Positions 56,563 through 64,000 of a stretch of DNA of 64,000 nt are shown here, piece by piece (the first letter of the stretch is position 1; each line of letters opens with the position of its first letter). The stretch is from assembly GCA_030824115.1 (NCBI GenBank), contig JAVBYI010000008.1:186001-250000 (forward strand), read 5' to 3'. Made by a program: the position numbers and the translations under genes. The notes beneath the pieces were generated by a model. That model was not told the origin of the DNA and did not search any database. It worked only from the letters and a program-made list of their open reading frames with translations. This DNA comes from Rhodocyclaceae bacterium (GTDB lineage: Bacteria > Pseudomonadota > Gammaproteobacteria > Burkholderiales > Rhodocyclaceae).

Positions 56563-59500
56563 TTGCCTAAGCCCGCTTTTCTCCCTGCCGGTCGCTTGCG
56601 TTCTGTTCTCGTATGGGCGGGGCGCATGCTGTTGCTGGCCTACTTTGCGGCGGGTGCGCTGATTCTGTTCGGGCGTTATTACCTGATGCCGGAAATCTCC
56701 GGCCAGCGCGAGTGGATTGCTGCCAAGCTAACTGAGGCGGTTGGTCTGCCGATTCAGGTGGCGGGGCTGACGGCGGCCTGGCCCGGCTTGCATCCACAAT
56801 TGGTCATCAATGGCCTGCAGATTCACGACCGTGAGGGGCGGCCGGCACTCATGCTTGAGCGTGTCGAGGCCGAGGTGGGCTGGTCGTCGCTCTGGCATCT
56901 CGGCCTGCGTCTGCATCGCCTGCAGATTCAGGCGCCCGCACTGGAACTGCGGCGCGATCCGCAGGGGAAAATGTTTGTGGCGGGCCTGCCGATGGAGGGC
57001 GAGGAGGAGGGGGGCTTTCTGCCCTGGCTGCTGCAACAGAGCAAGGTGGTGATCCGCGATGCGCGGATTGTCTGGCATGACGAGCTGCGCGCTGCACCGC
57101 CGCTCGAATTCAATCCCTTGCAGTTTGAATTGCGCAATTTCGGTCGTCATCACAGCTTTGGACTTAGCGCTCAGCCGCTGAATGCAGGGGCGCGTCGTCT
57201 TGATTTGCGCGGCAACCTGGTCGGTAGTGATCCGGGCAAGCTGGCGGATTGGCGTGGCGAGTTGTATGCCGACCTCGAAGAGGCCGACATCAGTGTCTGG
57301 CAAGCCTGGCTTGATCTGCCGTTTGAAATGCACCAGGGGCGGGGCGGTGTGCGCTTCTGGCTGGAGTTCGAGAATTTACAGCCGCTGGCCGTGACGGCAG
57401 ACTTGAGCCTGTCGGGCATGAGCGCGCGCTTGCGGCCGGATCTGCCGGTGCTGGCACTGGAAACGCTGCATGGGCGACTGGCTGTGCGAAAAACCGCAGA
57501 TGGCTATGCGGGCGAGATGCGTCGTTTCGGCCTCACAACCAGCGATGGTATTGTCATGCCGAGTAGCGAGGCACAAATCGCATTGAATACGGCGGGACGT
57601 CGTTTGGGTGGCGAGTTCTCGATTGCGCATCTGGACTTGGGCATGCTGGCCGCGCTGGCCCAATATCTGCCCTTGCCCGACCACTTGCTGGATCGCCTGA
57701 AATCCTTTGCCCCTACCGGTCAGGTGGATGAAGTCAAATTGACGTGGCGCGGGGCAATCGATGCACCCGAGGATTGGTCGGCAAAGGGCCGCTTTACCGG
57801 GCTGGCGCTGGCGGCACACAAGGAGCTGCCAGGGTTCGCTGGTATGTCCGGCCGCTTCTCGGGGGAAGCCAAGGCTGGCGAGATCGTTCTTGACAGCCAG
57901 GATGTGCGGATTGAACTGCCTGCCGTCTTCCCGGAACCGACTTTATCGCTGGCAAAACTGCAGGTTGAAGCAGGTTGGCGCGCGCGCGCGGACGGTATTG
58001 AGTTCCAGTTGGCGCGTGCCAATTTCCGCAACGAGGATGCAACGGGCGAGGCGGCGGGTACCTATCACTACACGGGGGCGGGGTTGGGCGTCATCGACCT
58101 TTCGGCCAAGCTCAAGCAGGCGTCTGGCCACGCCGTGTGGCGCTATATGCCGCTGGTGGTGAACACCGATGCGCGCGACTGGTTGCGGGCCGGGATTGTC
58201 GGCGGGACGTCCGACGAAACGAGCTTGCGCCTCAAGGGGCCGCTGGATGCCTTCCCCTTTGCCGATGGCAAGCAGGGCATTTTTCAGGTCAAGGGCACGA
58301 TTCGCGGGGCCAGCCTGAATTTCGCGCCCAAGTGGCCGCAGATTACCGGCATTGATGGCGACCTGTTGTTCGAAGGCGTGCGCATGCTGATTCGCGGCCA
58401 GCGTGCCGAGATGATGGGCGTTGCCTTGAGCGATGTCCGTGCGGAAATCGCCAACCTGGACGCGCCCGAAGAATTGCTGGTGGTTACCGGCAAGGCGCAG
58501 GGCGAAACGCAGCGCTTCTTCGATTTCATCGAGGCCAGCCCGGTGGGCGAGATGATTGATCATTTCACCGCACCGATGAGTGCGAAAGGTAATGGCAATC
58601 TTGATCTCAAGCTCAAACTACCCTTGCGCAAACTCGGCGAAACGCGCGTTCAGGGCAAGTACCGGTTTGCCGACAACCAGTTGCGTGTGCTGCCTATGCT
58701 GCCCGTGCTGACGACGACACAGGGCGAATTTGACTTTACCGAGGATCGACTGGAGGGCAAGGGGCTGCGTGCCCGTTTGCTCGGGGCACCCGTGACCGCC
58801 AGTGTGACGAGCGGTAAAGGCGGGGCGGTGCGCATCGATGCCAGGGGCACGCTGACGACACGGGGTGCACGGCAGGAATATGGCTGGCCGGTGCTGGAAC
58901 ACCTCTCCGGCGAAGCGGGCTGGACGGCCAACATCCGGGTCAAGAAGCCGGGCGCGGAGGTGCGCATTGAATCGTCGCTGGAAGGCATTTCATCGAGTCT
59001 GCCGGCACCATTCAACAAGCCGACACGCATGGCGCTCCCTCTGAAATTGAACGCGCGCATCGACAAAGGCGTGGATGAATGGACCGGTACGGTCGGCGAT
59101 ATTGCGGCTTTGCGGCTGCTGATGGGGGACGCCCCAACTCCCGTGCGCGGCCGTTTGGCCCTGGGTGACGCAGCCAAGGCCGGCATTCCCGCCCTGCCGG
59201 GCCAGGGGCTGACCGTGACGATTGCCCAGCCCAGTTTCGATCTGGATGCCTGGCGTCCGCTGCTGACGGGCAATGGAACGGGTAACAATGGCAGCAATGC
59301 GGATGGCGCAGCGGCATTCAGCATGCCCGCGATTGAATTGAAGAGCGGTACGCTACGCGCCCTGCAGCGCGAGTTTCATGATGTTCGCTTCAGTGCGAGC
59401 AATATCGGAGGGACTGGCATCAGTGCGTCCCCCCGTTGGCGCATGAATCTGGAGAGCCGCGAGGCGCGTGGTCAATTGACCTGGGATGCTATTGGGCCCG

Positions 59501-60417
59501 GCCGCCTGTCGGGCCGGATGCCCTTGCTGGCACTGCCGGCAACCATTACGTCTGCGCCGGTTGGCGCGGAGACACCTCATGATCAGGAGACGCCACCGGA
59601 TCTCGATTTGATCATCGACGATTTCCGTCTGAAGGACATGGCGTTTGGCGAAGTGCGCATCAATGCGGAAAATCGTGCCGGTGCGTGGCTGGCCAAGCTG
59701 GATGTCAAGAACGAGGCCGCGCGCTTTGCCGGCGAGGGCCGCTGGCGTCTGGGTCAGGGACAGCCGGAAACGTCGCTGACCTTCAAGCTCGATGTCGAGG
59801 ATGGCGAAAAGTTGCTGGGGCGCCTGGGTTTTGTGGATGCGGTGCGGCGCGGCAGCGGCAAGCTGGAGGGCGATGTCGCCTGGCCCGGCGGTCCGGTCGA
59901 TTTCGAATTGGCCAGGCTGTCCGGTCGCGTCAAGGCGGATATTGGCAAGGGACAGTTCAAGAAGCTCGAACCGGGGGTCGGCCGCTTGTTAGGCGTGCTG
60001 TCCCTGCAGTCCTTGCCACGGCGGATTACGCTGGATTTTCGTGACATCTTTAGTGAAGGCTTTGCGTTTGACAGCATTGTCGGCAGCGCTGTCCTCGACA
60101 AGGGGCGGCTGCAGACGGATGAATTGCGTATTCGCGGTCCGGCCGCGAAAATTCTGCTCTCGGGCCAGGTCGATCTGATGCAGGAAACGCAGGATCTCAA
60201 GGTGCGCGTGCAGCCCTCGGTGGGCGAGACCGTCGCGACGGGGGCGATGCTGGTCAACCCGGTGGTTGGCGCGGTCGCCTGGCTGGCGCAGAAAGCCCTT
60301 AACGATCCGCTCGACCAGATCTTTGCGTATGAATATGCCGTGAGCGGCAACTGGAAAGACCCGAAAGTCGACAAGCTGCATCAGGCGCCGAAGAGCACGG
60401 GAGTTGCGCCGCCATGA
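56563..60417 (+). CDS. yhdP: YhdP-family AsmA-like envelope protein
   Basis: The 1284 residues have one N-terminal membrane helix (MLLLAYFAAGALILFGRYYL) and a very long beta-rich periplasmic body with the YhdP/TIGR02099 pattern (GLTAAWPGLHPQLVINGLQI, ARDWLRAGIVGG, LGRLLGVLSLQSLPRRITLDF). YhdP-type proteins are proposed phospholipid transporters between the membranes, and the tail with AWLAQKALNDPLDQIFAYEY is characteristic. The TTG start at 56563 lacks a ribosome binding site, and ATG 56626 is an alternative. The stop overlaps the nitrilase start. It is the second AsmA-like protein in the window. Confidence 0.88.
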   Translation: MPKPAFLPAGRLRSVLVWAGRMLLLAYFAAGALILFGRYYLMPEISGQREWIAAKLTEAVGLPIQVAGLTAAWPGLHPQLVINGLQIHDREGRPALMLERVEAEVGWSSLWHLGLRLHRLQIQAPALELRRDPQGKMFVAGLPMEGEEEGGFLPWLLQQSKVVIRDARIVWHDELRAAPPLEFNPLQFELRNFGRHHSFGLSAQPLNAGARRLDLRGNLVGSDPGKLADWRGELYADLEEADISVWQAWLDLPFEMHQGRGGVRFWLEFENLQPLAVTADLSLSGMSARLRPDLPVLALETLHGRLAVRKTADGYAGEMRRFGLTTSDGIVMPSSEAQIALNTAGRRLGGEFSIAHLDLGMLAALAQYLPLPDHLLDRLKSFAPTGQVDEVKLTWRGAIDAPEDWSAKGRFTGLALAAHKELPGFAGMSGRFSGEAKAGEIVLDSQDVRIELPAVFPEPTLSLAKLQVEAGWRARADGIEFQLARANFRNEDATGEAAGTYHYTGAGLGVIDLSAKLKQASGHAVWRYMPLVVNTDARDWLRAGIVGGTSDETSLRLKGPLDAFPFADGKQGIFQVKGTIRGASLNFAPKWPQITGIDGDLLFEGVRMLIRGQRAEMMGVALSDVRAEIANLDAPEELLVVTGKAQGETQRFFDFIEASPVGEMIDHFTAPMSAKGNGNLDLKLKLPLRKLGETRVQGKYRFADNQLRVLPMLPVLTTTQGEFDFTEDRLEGKGLRARLLGAPVTASVTSGKGGAVRIDARGTLTTRGARQEYGWPVLEHLSGEAGWTANIRVKKPGAEVRIESSLEGISSSLPAPFNKPTRMALPLKLNARIDKGVDEWTGTVGDIAALRLLMGDAPTPVRGRLALGDAAKAGIPALPGQGLTVTIAQPSFDLDAWRPLLTGNGTGNNGSNADGAAAFSMPAIELKSGTLRALQREFHDVRFSASNIGGTGISASPRWRMNLESREARGQLTWDAIGPGRLSGRMPLLALPATITSAPVGAETPHDQETPPDLDLIIDDFRLKDMAFGEVRINAENRAGAWLAKLDVKNEAARFAGEGRWRLGQGQPETSLTFKLDVEDGEKLLGRLGFVDAVRRGSGKLEGDVAWPGGPVDFELARLSGRVKADIGKGQFKKLEPGVGRLLGVLSLQSLPRRITLDFRDIFSEGFAFDSIVGSAVLDKGRLQTDELRIRGPAAKILLSGQVDLMQETQDLKVRVQPSVGETVATGAMLVNPVVGAVAWLAQKALNDPLDQIFAYEYAVSGNWKDPKVDKLHQAPKSTGVAPP

Positions 60418-61229
60418 GTATCCAGCTTGCCGCTGTGCAAATGATCTCTGCGCCTGAAGTTGGCCCCAATCTTGTGACGGCGGCGCGGCTGATTGCCGAA
60501 GCTGCCGATCAGGGGGCGCAGTTGGTGGCCTTGCCAGAATATTTCCCGATCATCGGCCCGAGTGATGCGACGCGGCTGCTGGCGCGCGAAGCCGATGGTC
60601 ACGGGCCGTTACAGGACTTTCTGGCCACTATCGCACAACGTCATGGCATCTGGCTGGTGGGCGGCTCGATTCCCTTGGTGGCTGCTCATCCCGACAAGCT
60701 GTTGAACAGTTGTTTGGTGTTCGACCCGGCGGGGCAGCGCGTGGCCCGCTACGACAAGATCCACCTGTTTGGTTTCAGCAAGGGTGCGGAGACTTACGAC
60801 GAAGCGCAGACCATCGAGGCCGGGCCGGCCAAACCCGTGACCTTCGATATGGCAATTGACGACGAGACCCTCCGTGTCGGTCTGGGCATCTGCTACGACC
60901 TGCGTTTCCCCGAACTGTTTCGCGCCATGGCCCCGGTGGACTTGATCGTGTTGCCTGCTGCTTTTACCGACACCACCGGGCGTGCGCATTGGGAAATCCT
61001 GCTGCGCACCCGGGCCATCGAGAACCAGTGCTACGTGCTGGCAGCCGCGCAGGGCGGTCAGCATCCGACTGGACGCATGACCCACGGCAACAGCATGATC
61101 ATCGACCCGTGGGGCGAAATTCTCGCCCGACTCGACAAGGGCGAGGGCGTTGTGCGGGCCGCGCTTGAGTGGGCGCGCATTGCCGAAATACGCAGCAGCC
61201 TGCCGGCACTTGCGCATCGCAGACTGTAA
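60414..61229 (+). CDS. Carbon-nitrogen hydrolase (Nit1/deaminated glutathione amidase-like)
   Basis: Nitrilase-superfamily catalytic residues are all present: Glu in ALPEYFPI near residue 42, Lys in YDKIHLFGF near 112 and Cys in GLGICYDLRFPELFR near 155. The length, 271 residues, and the sequence around the cysteine are those of the branch that includes deaminated glutathione amidase, a metabolite-repair enzyme. The exact substrate is inferred. The ATG overlaps the yhdP stop, so the two are coupled. Confidence 0.9.
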   Translation: MSIQLAAVQMISAPEVGPNLVTAARLIAEAADQGAQLVALPEYFPIIGPSDATRLLAREADGHGPLQDFLATIAQRHGIWLVGGSIPLVAAHPDKLLNSCLVFDPAGQRVARYDKIHLFGFSKGAETYDEAQTIEAGPAKPVTFDMAIDDETLRVGLGICYDLRFPELFRAMAPVDLIVLPAAFTDTTGRAHWEILLRTRAIENQCYVLAAAQGGQHPTGRMTHGNSMIIDPWGEILARLDKGEGVVRAALEWARIAEIRSSLPALAHRRL

Positions 61230-61235
61230 ACTCCG

Positions 61236-61286
61236 GAATGCCGGCGTGACCGAAGGGAATCCCCTTTTCGGGACTGGCAAGACGGC
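61236..61286 (+). repeat. Interspersed repeat, long 51-bp variant
   Basis: Carries the same 27-bp insert as the copy at 31900-31950. The outer parts are more diverged (five mismatches to the two consensus halves). It begins six bases after the nitrilase stop. Confidence 0.8.
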
Positions 61287-61319
61287 GTGAAAACCCTTAT
61301 TCGACCCCATATAGACCCC

Positions 61320-62762
61320 ATGACGACTGACACCCATTTCCAGACCGCCGAACGCCACCTGCTCACACCCTACGATCTGAGTCCCGCCCATCTGTCCGGC
61401 GTGTTTGGCGAGTTGTTCAGCCACCAGATCGACTATGCCGACCTGTATTTCCAGTTTGCCCGTTCCGAAGCCTGGAGTCTGGAAGAGGGCATTGTCAAGT
61501 CGGGCAGCTTCAACATCGAGCAGGGTGTGGGGGTGCGTGCCGTCAGTGGTGAGAAGACCGCTTTCGCCTATTCCGACGAAATCAGCCTGCCGGCCTTGCG
61601 CAGCGCGTCCAGTGCTACGCGCGCCATTGCCCGCACAGGCGGTAACGGGCGCGCGCCAAAACTGGCCGGCCGTTCGCAAACCGCGCTGTATGCCGGCAAC
61701 GATCCCTTGGCCTCGTTGCCGGACGAAGCCAAAGTGCAGTTGCTCGAACGCCTCGAAAGTCTGGCCCGTGCGGCCGATACGCGCGTGACGCAGGTCATGG
61801 CGCACATCGCCGGCAGTTGGGAAACGGTATTGGTAGTGCGTTCCGACGGTCATCTGGCGGCCGACGTGCGGCCGCTGTCGCGTGTCTCGGTAACGGTGAT
61901 TCTGGAAGAGGACGGCCGCCGCGAACAGGGTTCATCGGGCGGCGGTGGGCGTTTCGACTATGGTTATTTCACCGATGCCGTGTTGGCCGACTATGCCGAG
62001 AAAGCCGTCCATCAGGCGCGTGTCAATCTGGCGGCAACCCCTGCGCCGGCGGGTGAGATGACGGTGGTGCTGGGCAGTGGCTGGCCCGGCATCCTGCTGC
62101 ATGAGGCGATCGGCCACGGCCTCGAAGGCGACTTCAATCGCAAGGGCAGTTCGGCCTTCTCCGGGCGGGTGGGCGAACGTGTGGCGGCCAAGGGTGTCAC
62201 CGTGGTTGACGACGGCACGATTCCCGACCGGCGCGGCTCGCTCTCCATCGACGACGAAGGCAATCCGACCCAGCGCACGGTGCTGATCGAAGATGGCATT
62301 CTCGTTGGCTACCTGCAGGACAGCCTGAATGCGCGCCTGATGGGCGTGGCGCCCACAGGGAATGGGCGACGTGAATCCTTTGCTCATGTGCCGCTGCCGC
62401 GCATGACCAACACGACGATGATGGCCGGTGACAAAGAACCTGCAGAAATCATCGCCTCGGTGAAAAAGGGCCTGTATGCCGCCAACTTCGGCGGTGGGCA
62501 GGTCGATATCACCAGCGGCAAGTTCGTTTTTTCCGCCGCCGAGGCCTACTTGATCGAAAACGGCAAGATCACCCGGCCGGTGCGCGGTGCTACCTTGATC
62601 GGCAACGGCCCGGATGTGCTGACACGTGTTTCGATGATCGGCAACGATCTGGCGCTCGATCCGGGGGTCGGCACCTGTGGCAAGGAAGGCCAGAGCGTGC
62701 CGGTCGGCGTGGGGCAGCCGACAGTGAAGATCGACGGCCTGACGGTGGGTGGGACGGGCTAA
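61320..62762 (+). CDS. tldD: Metalloprotease TldD
   Basis: TldD pairs with PmbA/TldE as a zinc protease that processes modified peptides and the CcdA antitoxin. The zinc motif is [18 protein letters not shown] near residue 260. Other family segments are [34 protein letters not shown] and [18 protein letters not shown]. The ATG at 61320 starts the family-typical region; GTG 61287 would add 11 residues next to the long repeat. No tldE gene is in the window. 480 residues. Confidence 0.95.
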   Translation: MTTDTHFQTAERHLLTPYDLSPAHLSGVFGELFSHQIDYADLYFQFARSEAWSLEEGIVKSGSFNIEQGVGVRAVSGEKTAFAYSDEISLPALRSASSATRAIARTGGNGRAPKLAGRSQTALYAGNDPLASLPDEAKVQLLERLESLARAADTRVTQVMAHIAGSWETVLVVRSDGHLAADVRPLSRVSVTVILEEDGRREQGSSGGGGRFDYGYFTDAVLADYAEKAVHQARVNLAATPAPAGEMTVVLGSGWPGILLHEAIGHGLEGDFNRKGSSAFSGRVGERVAAKGVTVVDDGTIPDRRGSLSIDDEGNPTQRTVLIEDGILVGYLQDSLNARLMGVAPTGNGRRESFAHVPLPRMTNTTMMAGDKEPAEIIASVKKGLYAANFGGGQVDITSGKFVFSAAEAYLIENGKITRPVRGATLIGNGPDVLTRVSMIGNDLALDPGVGTCGKEGQSVPVGVGQPTVKIDGLTVGGTG

Positions 62763-62774
62763 TAGACTGGCTAA

Positions 62775-63722
62775 TTAAGCCACCAGCTCGGCACGGTTGC
62801 GCCCCTTGGCCTTGGCTTCTTCGAGTGCCACGCGCACGCGCGTGAACATGCTGGTCATCGAATCTTCGGCCTTGACCGGAATGACGCCGCAGGAAATGCT
62901 GAGCGGCTCCTTGCTCGGCGGCACGATGATGCTGGCCTCAAGGACAGCCCGGCACAGGCGATTGCCAACGGCGAGGGCTTCGGTGGTGGACGTGTTGGGC
63001 AGCAGAACGGCAAATTCGTCGCCACCCCAGCGGCCGACCAGATCTTGCGGCCGCAGCGATTCGGCGAGCGCGCGCGAGGCGTGCTTGAGGGCGTTGTCGC
63101 CGGTCAGGTAGCCGTTGCGTTCGTTGATCTGCGCCAGAAAATCAACGTCAGCGAGCAGCAGGCAGATGGGGGCAAGATCCTGGCGGCAGCGGCGTACCTG
63201 GCGCATGAAGGTGGATTCGATCCAGCGCCGGTTGTGCAGGCCTGTCAATGGATCGACTGTGCTGGCCTGGGCGAATTCGAGTGAATCGCTTTGTGTGGTG
63301 ACCAGTGTCAGGTTGTTGTTGCGCAAGCGGCCGGACATGATGGCCAGCAGGTTGCGCGCGACCATCGGGTCGGCATCCATCATTTCCCACATGCGCTCAT
63401 GCGGGATGCCGAGTAATTCACTCGGGGCCGCTGCGAGTACCAGTGCCGAACTCTTCTGTCCATCGATAAACGACATCTCACCTGCGCAATCGCCGGCTTC
63501 GAGCAGGGCATTGGCGGGCGTGTCGCGGCCGCCGGCATAAATGCGCAGCTGTCCCGACAAGACCAGATACAGCGTCTGATTGCGGGCATCAGCCTCGATG
63601 ACGGTATCGCCTGGCATCAGTTGGTGGCGGGTGCAACTGTTCAGCATTGACTCGACCATCGCGAGATTGACCTTGCGGAACAGGCGGCTTGCCGCCATCA
63701 GGGCGCGCAATTCTGGGGACAT
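62775..63722 (-). CDS. Diguanylate cyclase with N-terminal cyclic nucleotide-binding domain
   Basis: Residues 1-140 form a cNMP-binding domain (MPGDTVIEADARNQTLYLVLSGQLRIY, GDCAGEMSFIDGQKSSALVLAA). Residues about 155-315 are a GGDEF domain with DPLTGLHNRRWIES and an intact active site GRWGGDEFAVLLPN. An inhibitory-site RxxD (RPQD) lies five residues before the signature, so product inhibition by c-di-GMP is likely. The start at 63722 is preferred over a longer frame. It may oppose the HD-GYP phosphodiesterase encoded at 19432. Cytoplasmic, divergent from the DAHP synthase gene. Confidence 0.92.
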   Translation of the reverse strand: MSPELRALMAASRLFRKVNLAMVESMLNSCTRHQLMPGDTVIEADARNQTLYLVLSGQLRIYAGGRDTPANALLEAGDCAGEMSFIDGQKSSALVLAAAPSELLGIPHERMWEMMDADPMVARNLLAIMSGRLRNNNLTLVTTQSDSLEFAQASTVDPLTGLHNRRWIESTFMRQVRRCRQDLAPICLLLADVDFLAQINERNGYLTGDNALKHASRALAESLRPQDLVGRWGGDEFAVLLPNTSTTEALAVGNRLCRAVLEASIIVPPSKEPLSISCGVIPVKAEDSMTSMFTRVRVALEEAKAKGRNRAELVA

Positions 63723-63844
63723 TATGAGGACACGGGGGTGCGTGTGTGGAAGACCGCCAGAAGGATATAGGCTCACCCGGCAGGCAGCAAGCCCTGTTTG
63801 CTGCGCTGCGCTAAAATCGCGCCCTTTCGATCCAGACGCCTGCC

Positions 63845-64000
63845 ATGAAACATATTGTTGATGATGTTCGCATTCGCGAGATCAAGGAACTCTCTCCGCC
63901 CGGCCACGTCCTGCGCGAGTTTCCGGCTACCGAGTTGGCGGCGACCACGACTTACGATGCGCGCAGTGCCATCCATCGCGTCCTGCATGGTGCTGATGAT
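63845..64000 (+). CDS. aroG: 3-deoxy-7-phosphoheptulonate synthase, class I (5' part)
   Basis: The window ends 52 codons into this gene. The visible part, starting MKHIVDDVRIREIKELSPP and continuing HVLREFPATELAATTTYDAR and AIHRVLHGADD, matches the N terminus of the AroF/AroG/AroH family, which makes DAHP from phosphoenolpyruvate and erythrose 4-phosphate at the head of the shikimate pathway. The feedback-inhibition subtype cannot be told from this fragment. The gene is cut by the window edge, not broken. Confidence 0.82.
   Translation, partial: MKHIVDDVRIREIKELSPPGHVLREFPATELAATTTYDARSAIHRVLHGADD

Overview
The window looks like a chromosomal segment of a high-GC betaproteobacterium capable of autotrophic growth, most plausibly a Rhodocyclales or Sulfuritalea-like lineage. 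The grounds are gene order and gene type: a lipoyl-domain-fused E3 in the aceE-aceF-lpd cluster, rpe-gph-trpEGDC, and a form II RuBisCO locus next to a complete Calvin-Benson-Bassham (CBB) gene run. The placement is an inference; no rRNA or other taxonomic marker is present.

Layout. 1-2.0 kb: an AT-richer autotransporter-like gene. 2.0-9.3 kb: pyruvate dehydrogenase complex (aceE, aceF, lpd), rpiA and phoU. 9.4-13.3 kb, minus strand: yggX, argA, a two-domain polyphosphate:AMP phosphotransferase and rsmE. 13.4-22.5 kb, plus strand: a DUF748/AsmA-like envelope protein, a redoxin, small exported proteins, a cyclic-nucleotide-binding protein, a CapA-like phosphoesterase, an HD-GYP/hemerythrin fusion and a FapA/DUF342 protein. 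22.9-25.3 kb: two unknown exported proteins. 25.5-43.2 kb: carbon fixation. cbbR is divergent from cbbY-cbbM-cbbQ-cbbO; after a 2.3-kb accessory insert (toxin-antitoxin pair, unknown small genes, integron-like boundaries) comes fbp-prk-tkt-gap-pgk-pyk-fba. 43.2-45.4 kb: DUF2461, a putative nuclease and a small membrane protein. 45.4-50.8 kb, minus strand: rpe-gph-trpL-trpEGDC. 50.9-64 kb: apaG, a membrane methyltransferase-like gene, an exported alpha/beta hydrolase, glnE-argJ, yhdP-like, nitrilase, tldD, a cNMP/GGDEF protein and the start of a DAHP synthase gene.

How the genes work together. CbbR probably controls three promoters: the same 38-bp module lies between cbbR and cbbY, upstream of cbbM, and upstream of fbp. 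RuBisCO (CbbM) with its CbbQ/CbbO activase, Fbp, Prk, Tkt, Gap, Pgk and Fba, together with RpiA and Rpe elsewhere in the window, give most of the CBB cycle. Gph can remove the oxygenase by-product phosphoglycolate. Intrinsic terminators inside or before some of these genes (rpiA, fbp, pyk) suggest graded expression. The trp genes carry a classical leader peptide with three Trp codons.

The most unusual feature is a 24-bp interspersed repeat, read as AAAAGTCGGCGCTGGC followed by GGGACGGC. It occurs 22 times (about once per 2.9 kb), two of these as a 51-bp version with the same 27-bp internal insert. Eight copies lie inside the reading frames of conserved housekeeping genes (aceF twice, lpd, rsmE, cbbO, trpC, trpE, argJ) and are always translated in one of only two of the six possible frames, giving either AVPPAPTF-like or KVGAGGTA-like peptides. 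Nine of the 14 intergenic copies sit within 30 bp downstream of a stop codon. I do not recognise it as a named family; it resembles DNA uptake sequences or protein-coding palindromic elements in behaviour.
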